From Alistipes finegoldii DSM 17242 (GTDB taxonomy: Bacteria; Bacteroidota; Bacteroidia; Bacteroidales; Rikenellaceae): DNA of 64,000 nucleotides. The notes beneath the pieces were generated by a model. It was not told the DNA's origin. It did no database searches and saw nothing but the letters and a program-made list of their open reading frames with translations. A program made the translations under genes and the position numbers. Shown one piece after another: positions 58,455 through 64,000 of the stretch. Within the stretch, counting starts at the first letter, position 1. Each line of letters begins with the position of its first letter. The stretch covers positions 496,001 to 560,000 of the forward strand of contig NC_018011.1 of the NCBI RefSeq assembly GCF_000265365.1, read 5' to 3'.

Positions 58455-58815
58455 TTAATCGTGAAAATATTCATATATCTCGTCGTAGTAATCTTCGTAT
58501 AGGTTTTGAGGGGCGCCATATATTCGCTCATCCTTGGACCATTCGAATTCCCGTAATTGTCGCCGGGGTTCCTCAGCACGGTAAATAATCAGACGACGAT
58601 TGTAGTCGAGTTCTTTTATATCGGTTACTGGGCGTGACGAGTCATTATTTATCCATGGATTTTCTTGCACGACCGGAGTAGACTGGTTGTAATAATATAC
58701 GATCAAACACATAATGCAAAAAAAATAAAAATCCACCTACCAACAATCCTAGACATCCTACCAACCGCTTTCTCGGCAGTTCTATACCAAAATCATCATC
58801 CTTCATTTTCGCCAT
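58455..58815 (-). pseudogene. Small membrane protein gene, frameshifted in a T8 run
   Basis: Two overlapping minus-strand frames together make one sensible protein. From ATG 58815 the first frame gives a charged start (M-A-K-M-K-D-D-D-F-G) and the beginning of a membrane helix (G-C-L-G-L-L-V-G-G-F-L-F-F). The second frame then completes the helix (C-I-M-C-L-I-V-Y-Y-Y) and a polar, acidic tail to 58455. The switch is at eight T on the coding strand (plus-strand 58718-58725); seven T would restore one frame of about 120 residues. It may be a true mutation, phase variation or a base-calling slip. The promoter is cassette copy B. Confidence 0.65.
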
Positions 58816-58869
58816 ACTTATCAGTCTTTTTTTACGAAAATAAGAAATATATGACAATGCAGAAATATA

Positions 58870-58984
58870 TGTTACGCAAAATAGCGAATTTCGCACATTC
58901 TCCAAATCGTTACCGTGACCTCTGAAAATCCTCTTAAAGTCTGTTTGTCAGATTGGTATTCTTATCAACTGATTTATTAAAATA
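58870..58984 (-). repeat. Promoter cassette repeat, copy B (inverted)
   Basis: Inverted homologue of 45636-45748. On the minus strand it has TTTG, exactly 19 bases, TATTTTGCG (plus-strand 58903-58906 and 58877-58883). It drives the small membrane-protein gene starting at 58815, whose ATG is about 60 bases downstream. Confidence 0.75.
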
Positions 58985-59043
58985 AATATCAATCATTTTA
59001 CAACTTTTTATTATCAATTCTGGCATTTTAATTGAAAATTTCT

Positions 59044-59051
59044 TAGATTTG
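59044..59051 (+). promoter_or_regulatory. -7 box of the ior operon
   Basis: TAGATTTG matches TAnnTTTG, 26 bases before the iorA start. The -33 element is weak (TCTG about 21 bases upstream). Confidence 0.55.
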
Positions 59052-59077
59052 TAGAAACTGGATAACACCACGATCTT

Positions 59078-60679
59078 ATGGCGCAACGGGAACTACTACT
59101 CGGAGACGAAGCCCTCGCACTGGGCGCGCTCCACGCCGGACTGTCGGGCGTCTATGCCTATCCGGGCACGCCCTCGACCGAAATAACCGAATTCATTCAG
59201 GGTCATCCGCTCACCGCCGAGCGCGGCGTGCACTGCACTTGGTCGGCCAATGAAAAGACCGCCATGGAGGAGGCCCTCGGCATGTCGTTCGCCGGAAAAC
59301 GGGCGCTGGTCTGCATGAAGCACGTGGGCATGAACGTCGCCGCCGACGCATTCGTCAATTCGGCGATGACCGGCGCCAACGGCGGGCTGGTCGTGGTCGC
59401 GGCCGACGACCCTTCGATGCACTCGTCGCAGAATGAGCAGGACTCGCGCTTTTACGGCCAGTTCGCCCTCGTGCCGACCTTCGAACCTTCGAACCAGCAG
59501 GAGACCTACGACATGGTGCAGGCGGCCTTCGACTTCTCGGAGAAATACCGTATTCCCGTACTGATGCGTCTGACAACCCGCATGGCCCATTCGCGGGCCG
59601 TGGTCGAAGTCGCCGGCGTCCGCGCCGAGAACGAACGCTCCTACCCCGCCCAAACGCGCCAGTGGGTGCTGATGCCGGGCAATTCGCGCGTAAGGTACAA
59701 CACGCTGCTCGACGACTACGCCCGGTTCGAGACCGAAGCCGCAGAGAGCCGGTTCAACCGCTATACGGACGCCCCCGACAAATCGGTCGGCATCATCGCC
59801 TGCGGCATCGCCCACAACTACCTCGCGGAGAATTATCCCGGCGGCTGTCCGCATCCCGTGCTGAAAATTTCGCAGTATCCGCTTCCGGCCTCACTCGTGC
59901 GCCGCATGGCGTCGGAGTGCGGTTCGCTGCTCATCATCGAAGAGGGACAACCCGTCGTCGAGCAGGCCGTGCGCGGTATCCTGCCCGCACCGCTCGATAT
60001 TCGCGGCCGCATGACGGGCCAGCTGCCCCGCACCGGAGAACTCACGCCCGACAGCGTGCGCGCCGCACTGGGACTCGCGCCGCACGCCACGCACGCGGCC
60101 AGCCAAATCGTCGTGCCGCGTCCGCCGGCCCTGTGTCAGGGCTGCGGCCACAGGGACGTCTACACGGCTTTGAAAGAGATTGCGGACGAACACGAAAACG
60201 CCAAGGTATTCAGCGACATAGGCTGTTATACGCTGGGCTGGCTGGCTCCGTTCCACGCCATCGACACCTGCGTCGATATGGGCGCTTCGATCACGATGGC
60301 CAAAGGAGCCGCCGACGCGGGCGTATATCCGTCGATCGCCGTCATCGGCGACTCGACCTTCACCCATTCGGGCATGACGGGACTGCTGGACGCCGTAAAC
60401 GAGCGCAGCAACATCACGGTCATCATCTCGGACAACCTGACGACGGGCATGACCGGCGGACAGGATTCGGCCGGCACGGGCCGTCTGGAGCAGATATGCG
60501 CCGGCATCGGCGTCGATCCGGCCCATATCCGCGTCGTGGTGCCCCTTCCCAAGAACCGGGAAGAGATGAAAGCCATGCTCCGCGAGGAGATCGCCTACGA
60601 CGGGGTTTCGGTCGTCATCCCCCGCCGCGAGTGCATCCAGACCGCCAAACGCCACAACGCCGCCAAACAGAAACAATAG
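59078..60679 (+). CDS. iorA: Indolepyruvate ferredoxin oxidoreductase, alpha subunit
   Basis: A 533-residue, thiamine-diphosphate-dependent subunit. The N-terminal pyrimidine-binding domain has Y-A-Y-P-G-T-P-S-T-E-I, and the C-terminal TPP domain has C-Q-G-C-G-H-R-D and G-D-S-T-F-T-H-S-G. It oxidatively decarboxylates indolepyruvate, phenylpyruvate or 4-hydroxyphenylpyruvate to the aryl-acetyl-CoA and passes electrons to ferredoxin. The archaeal enzyme has a C-terminal 2[4Fe-4S] domain of about 70 residues; here the protein ends right after the TPP domain, so it lacks its own clusters. It is followed by iorB after 81 bases. Confidence 0.94.
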   Translation: MAQRELLLGDEALALGALHAGLSGVYAYPGTPSTEITEFIQGHPLTAERGVHCTWSANEKTAMEEALGMSFAGKRALVCMKHVGMNVAADAFVNSAMTGANGGLVVVAADDPSMHSSQNEQDSRFYGQFALVPTFEPSNQQETYDMVQAAFDFSEKYRIPVLMRLTTRMAHSRAVVEVAGVRAENERSYPAQTRQWVLMPGNSRVRYNTLLDDYARFETEAAESRFNRYTDAPDKSVGIIACGIAHNYLAENYPGGCPHPVLKISQYPLPASLVRRMASECGSLLIIEEGQPVVEQAVRGILPAPLDIRGRMTGQLPRTGELTPDSVRAALGLAPHATHAASQIVVPRPPALCQGCGHRDVYTALKEIADEHENAKVFSDIGCYTLGWLAPFHAIDTCVDMGASITMAKGAADAGVYPSIAVIGDSTFTHSGMTGLLDAVNERSNITVIISDNLTTGMTGGQDSAGTGRLEQICAGIGVDPAHIRVVVPLPKNREEMKAMLREEIAYDGVSVVIPRRECIQTAKRHNAAKQKQ

Positions 60680-60760
60680 GGCCGACGGCACTGACGGCGG
60701 CAAACACGCGACCGGAAAAAACGCGGCAACGAACACCAACCAGCAAACAACGGAACACTT

Positions 60761-61345
60761 ATGAAAAAGGACATCATACTTTCGGGCGTGGGAGGACAGG
60801 GCATCCTCTCGATCGCCACCGTCATCGGCAAAGCGGCCCTCGACGCAGGCCTCAGCATCAAGCAGGCCGAAGTCCACGGCATGAGCCAGCGCGGCGGCGA
60901 CGTACAGTCGAACCTGCGCATCGCGTCGGGCGAAATCGCTTCGGACCTCATTGCGCGGGGCGTCGCCGACATCATCATTTCGCTCGAACCGATGGAAGCC
61001 CTGCGCTACCTGCCGTGGCTTTCGAAGGAGGGGTGGGTAATCACCAACACCGCGCCGCTGATCAATATCCCGAACTATCCCGAAGCGGAAGCCCTCCGGC
61101 GCGAACTCGACGCACTGCCGCACGTCGTGGCGCTCGACGTGGACGCCATTGCCAAGAGCGCGGCATCGCCCCGCGCCGCCAACATCGTACTGCTGGGCGC
61201 AGCGGCGCCGTTTCTGGGCATCGACGCCGAGAAGCTCGAAGCCGGCATCCGCGCCATCTTCGCCCGCAAAGGCCAAGAGATCGTAGAGATGAACCTCGCG
61301 GCGTTCCGCGCAGGATACCAATACGCACAAAAACAGACCGAATAA
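60761..61345 (+). CDS. iorB: Indolepyruvate ferredoxin oxidoreductase, beta subunit
   Basis: A 194-residue gamma-domain subunit of the 2-oxoacid oxidoreductase family. The start I-I-L-S-G-V-G-G-Q-G-I-L-S and V-H-G-M-S-Q-R-G-G-D-V-Q-S are the family signatures for CoA binding and subunit contact. It works with IorA. Its stop codon shares one base with the start of the aminotransferase gene (TAATG). Confidence 0.95.
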   Translation: MKKDIILSGVGGQGILSIATVIGKAALDAGLSIKQAEVHGMSQRGGDVQSNLRIASGEIASDLIARGVADIIISLEPMEALRYLPWLSKEGWVITNTAPLINIPNYPEAEALRRELDALPHVVALDVDAIAKSAASPRAANIVLLGAAAPFLGIDAEKLEAGIRAIFARKGQEIVEMNLAAFRAGYQYAQKQTE

Positions 61346-62658
61346 TGGAACGGCTTCCACTCGACCGCTCTGTGCTCGACTCCGCGCTGGAGCGCATGGA
61401 CATCGCCGACATCGCGCAGGCGACCATCCGCCAGTCGGGCGACATCGCCCGCATACTGGAAAACGAAACGGGAACGGAATTCCTGCACCTCGAAATGGGC
61501 GTTCCGGGACTCCCGCCCGAACAGGTCGGCGTCGAAGCCGAATGCAAAGCCCTCCGGCAGGGCGTGGCGTCGCAGTACCCCAGCATGTCCGGCATTCCGG
61601 AACTGAAGGAGCAGGCTTCGCGTTTCATCCGCGCGTTCCTCGACATCGGCGTCGCACCGCAGGGCTGCATTCCGACCGTCGGTTCGATGCAGGGCAGTTT
61701 CACGCTGTTCCTGCTCTGCTCGCAGCTGGACCCGAAGAAGAACAAAATCCTCTTCATCGACCCCGGATTCCCCGTACAGCGCAATCAGGTGCATATCCTC
61801 AATATCCCGCACGCTTCGTTCGACATCTACGAGTACCGCGCCGAAAAGCTGGGTCCCAAGCTGGAAAGCTACCTCACGCAGGGCGACGTGGCGGCCATCG
61901 TCTACTCCAACCCCAACAATCCGGCATGGATCTGCCTCACGGAAGAGGAGCTGCGCACCGTCGGCGAACTGGCGAGCAGGTACGACGCCATCGTCATCGA
62001 GGATCTGGCCTACCTCTGCATGGACTTCCGCAAACCGCTGGGACGGCCTTTCGAAGCGCCCTATCAGTCCAGCGTCGCCCGTTATACGCAGAATTATATC
62101 CTGATGATCTCCGGGTCGAAGATATTCAGCTACGCCGGACAGCGCATCGCCGTCGCGGCGATCTCCGACACGCTCTACACCCGCCAGTATCCCGCGCTCC
62201 GGGAGCGTTACGGCATGGCCCGTCTGGGCGACGCCTATGTGCTGACGATACTCTATGCGGCATCGTCGGGCACGAGCCATTCAGCCCAGTACGCCCTCGC
62301 GGCCATGTTCCGCGCCGCGGCCGACGGCCGGCTGGATTTCGTGGCCGAAACGTCGGAATACGCACGCCGCGCACGGCTGACCAAGGAGCTGTTCCTGCGC
62401 CACGGTTTCCGCATCGTCTACGACAAGGATCAGGACGAGGCGGTAAGCGACGGATTCTTCTACACGGTCGGCTACGGCGATCTGACCAGCTCGGAGCTGC
62501 TGAGCGAACTGCTGCTCTACGGCATCTGCGCCATTTCGCTCACCACGACCGGCAGCCGCCAGCCGGGCATCCGCGTCTGCGTCTCGCAGCTCAACCGCCC
62601 CGAACAGTTCGACCTCTTGGAAGCCAGACTAACCGCCTTCGGGCAAAACCACCGATAA
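61345..62658 (+). CDS. Class I/II aminotransferase, probably aromatic amino acid
   Basis: A 437-residue fold-type I PLP enzyme. The segment Y-S-N-P-N-N-P-A-W near residue 190 binds the cofactor, and S-G-S-K-I-F-S-Y-A-G-Q-R near residue 255 holds the PLP lysine in S-x-S-K, with the phosphate-binding R twelve positions on. It is translationally coupled to iorB. The context says it feeds the oxidoreductase with indolepyruvate or phenylpyruvate from tryptophan, phenylalanine or tyrosine. The exact substrate cannot be read from sequence. Confidence 0.9.
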   Translation: MERLPLDRSVLDSALERMDIADIAQATIRQSGDIARILENETGTEFLHLEMGVPGLPPEQVGVEAECKALRQGVASQYPSMSGIPELKEQASRFIRAFLDIGVAPQGCIPTVGSMQGSFTLFLLCSQLDPKKNKILFIDPGFPVQRNQVHILNIPHASFDIYEYRAEKLGPKLESYLTQGDVAAIVYSNPNNPAWICLTEEELRTVGELASRYDAIVIEDLAYLCMDFRKPLGRPFEAPYQSSVARYTQNYILMISGSKIFSYAGQRIAVAAISDTLYTRQYPALRERYGMARLGDAYVLTILYAASSGTSHSAQYALAAMFRAAADGRLDFVAETSEYARRARLTKELFLRHGFRIVYDKDQDEAVSDGFFYTVGYGDLTSSELLSELLLYGICAISLTTTGSRQPGIRVCVSQLNRPEQFDLLEARLTAFGQNHR

Positions 62659-62662
62659 GCCT

Positions 62663-63955
62663 ATGCAATTCACGACAGCCGCCGAAGCCGCAAAGCTCAT
62701 CCGATCGCACAGCAGCGTCTACATTCAGGGCAGCACCTCGATTCCCGAAGTGCTGGTCCAAGCCATGACCGACCGTGCCGATGAACTCACCGACGTAAAG
62801 ATCTACTCCGGATTCGCCGTCGGACGGGCCGATGCCCCCTATTGCAGGCCCGAATACAAAGACACGTTCCTCGTAAACAGCCTTTTCGTCGCCAACAACA
62901 TCCGCCGCTGGCTGGCCGCAGGTTACGGCCAGTCGATCCCGGCTTTTCTGGGTGAGATTCCGGGGCTTTTCCGCGACGGCACGCTGCCTGTCGACGTGGC
63001 GATCCTCAACCTTTCGCGCCCCAACGAGGAGGGTTACTGCTCGTTCGGCGTATCGGCCGATCTGGCCGTTTCGGCCGTGGAGTGCGCTAAGACGGTCATC
63101 GCACAGGTCAATACGGCCATGCCGTTCTCTTACGGCGACGCCGTGATTCATCTTTCGCGCGTGGCGGCGGCCGTCGAGGTCGACGATCCGCTGGTCGAGG
63201 TCCCCTCAGCGACACCCTCCGAAATCGAAAGCAGGATCGGCGGCTACATCGCCGAACTGATCCCCGACGGCGCCACGCTTCAGATCGGCGTGGGCGGCAT
63301 TCCCAACGCCGTACTGGCGGCTCTCACGGGCCACAAGCACCTCGGCCTGCACACCGAAGCGATGACCGACGGGGTCCTGCCGCTCTTGGAAAGCGGCGTA
63401 ATCGACAATTCGCTGAAAAAGGTCATGCCCGGCACGACCGTCGCGTCGCTGGCCCTCGGCTCGCGCCGTCTGTACGATTATATGGATTACCGCAAAGACC
63501 TCTTGATGAAAGACGTGGCGTGGACCAACGATCCGTTCCGCATCCGCGAAAATCCCCGCGTCATGGCGATCAATTCGGCCGTCGAGGTGGATCTCACGGG
63601 ACAGGTGTGCGCCGACTCGGTCGGAGAACGCATTATCTCAGGCGTGGGCGGTCAGCACGACTTCATGTACGGCGGTGCGCTCTCGGAGGGCGGCAAAACC
63701 TTCATCGCCATCCCCTCGACCACCCCGAAGGGCGAATCGAAGATCAAAGCGCTGCTGACGCCCGGCGCGGGCGTCGTCACGACCCGCCACATGGTCCAGC
63801 ACGTGGTCACCGAATACGGCGTAGCGCACCTGAGAGGCCGCAACCTCGCCGAGCGCGCCCGTGCGCTGATCTCCGTCGCCCACCCCTCGGTGCGCGAAGA
63901 GCTGGAAAAAGCCGCCTGCGAACGCTTCGGTTACACGTTCCTGCGGATTAAGTAA
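62663..63955 (+). CDS. Acetyl-CoA hydrolase/transferase family class I CoA-transferase
   Basis: A 430-residue class I CoA-transferase related to 4-hydroxybutyrate and succinyl/acetyl-CoA transferases. The active glutamate is expected in L-G-L-H-T-E-A-M-T-D-G, and the oxyanion or CoA-binding segments G-V-G-G-I-P-N-A-V and G-V-G-G-Q-H-D-F-M-Y-G are present. It starts four bases after the aminotransferase. The likely job is to move CoA from aryl-acetyl-CoA to acetate or another acid, releasing aryl-acetate and saving the thioester energy. It is the last gene seen; the remaining 45 bases hold nothing. Confidence 0.92.
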   Translation: MQFTTAAEAAKLIRSHSSVYIQGSTSIPEVLVQAMTDRADELTDVKIYSGFAVGRADAPYCRPEYKDTFLVNSLFVANNIRRWLAAGYGQSIPAFLGEIPGLFRDGTLPVDVAILNLSRPNEEGYCSFGVSADLAVSAVECAKTVIAQVNTAMPFSYGDAVIHLSRVAAAVEVDDPLVEVPSATPSEIESRIGGYIAELIPDGATLQIGVGGIPNAVLAALTGHKHLGLHTEAMTDGVLPLLESGVIDNSLKKVMPGTTVASLALGSRRLYDYMDYRKDLLMKDVAWTNDPFRIRENPRVMAINSAVEVDLTGQVCADSVGERIISGVGGQHDFMYGGALSEGGKTFIAIPSTTPKGESKIKALLTPGAGVVTTRHMVQHVVTEYGVAHLRGRNLAERARALISVAHPSVREELEKAACERFGYTFLRIK

Positions 63956-64000
63956 ATGCACGGAGACAGCAACAGTACGGGCCGCACTTTACAGCTGCGG

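Larger units (their letters stand above)
53800..58455 (-). mobile_element. Mobilizable integrative element (MobV + tyrosine recombinase)
   Basis: The unit carries a MobV relaxase, a candidate oriT just upstream of it and a CTn-type tyrosine recombinase, with a 1.3-kb gene-poor and structured region at its left. That is the minimum kit of a Bacteroidales mobilizable transposon. I could not find matching end repeats, so the given limits are approximate. No transfer genes or resistance gene are seen; it would rely on a helper conjugative element. Confidence 0.65.

Noticed and set aside
59662..61350. Open frame that joins an iorA shadow to the aminotransferase as a 998-residue fusion
   Set aside because: The first part is out of frame with iorA and has no domain; the aminotransferase starts naturally at 61345, coupled to iorB.
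59078..63955. Idea that the ior operon belongs to the mobile accessory block
   Set aside because: Base composition and codon use match the chromosome, and the cassette and its promoter separate it from the block.

Overview
This window is a piece of a Bacteroidales chromosome. The host-type DNA is GC-rich, and an Alistipes-like member of the Rikenellaceae is my best guess. The reasons are SusC/SusD nutrient-uptake genes, repeated use of the Bacteroidetes promoter form (TTTG, about 19-20 bases, TAnnTTTG), a V-type ATPase operon in Bacteroidetes order, and DUF4301/DUF4369 proteins. The genus is an inference; the phylum is well supported.

Positions 1-24,970 are core-like. A SusC-type receptor is cut by the left edge, followed by a secreted GH38 alpha-mannosidase, a seven-gene V-type ATPase operon (E, DUF2764, A, B, D, I, K), a ROK regulator and a DUF4301 protein, all on the minus strand. 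From about 15.5 kb the plus strand carries murB, tilS, holA, an aminotransferase-IV-like protein, a small DUF6549-like coiled-coil protein, coaD, lpxD and two TlpA/DUF4369 lipoproteins that flank ruvC.

Positions 25,008-44,144 hold a 19.1-kb integrated element in the 3' part of tRNA-Arg(ACG). A perfect 45-bp direct repeat marks both ends. The element has a tyrosine integrase next to the right end, a 20-bp repeat near both ends (candidate integrase arm sites), an excisionase-like protein, a replication module (DUF4373 protein and DnaB-type helicase), a 1392-residue tape-measure protein with a small gp10-like neighbour, an XRE-Fic pair and an IS256-family insertion with an 8-bp target duplication. 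I see no terminase, portal, capsid or lysis genes, so it is a prophage remnant or a phage satellite. Its left kilobase has no gene but carries an unusual array of paired CTTGnnGTAA-like repeats.

Positions 44,145-59,000 are mixed accessory DNA. They hold a thioredoxin-ferredoxin-MarR operon, a SusCD pair, an IS110-family transposase with a probable bridge RNA, and a mobilizable unit with a MobV relaxase, a candidate oriT and a second tyrosine recombinase. A ~113-bp promoter-containing cassette occurs at 45.6 kb and again, inverted, at 58.9 kb. The first copy appears to drive a short non-coding RNA; the second drives a small membrane protein that is frameshifted in a T8 run.

Positions 59,078-63,955 are an aromatic amino-acid fermentation operon: indolepyruvate oxidoreductase iorA and iorB, an aminotransferase and a class I CoA-transferase. 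Together they predict conversion of aromatic amino acids to aryl-acetates with recovery of a CoA thioester.
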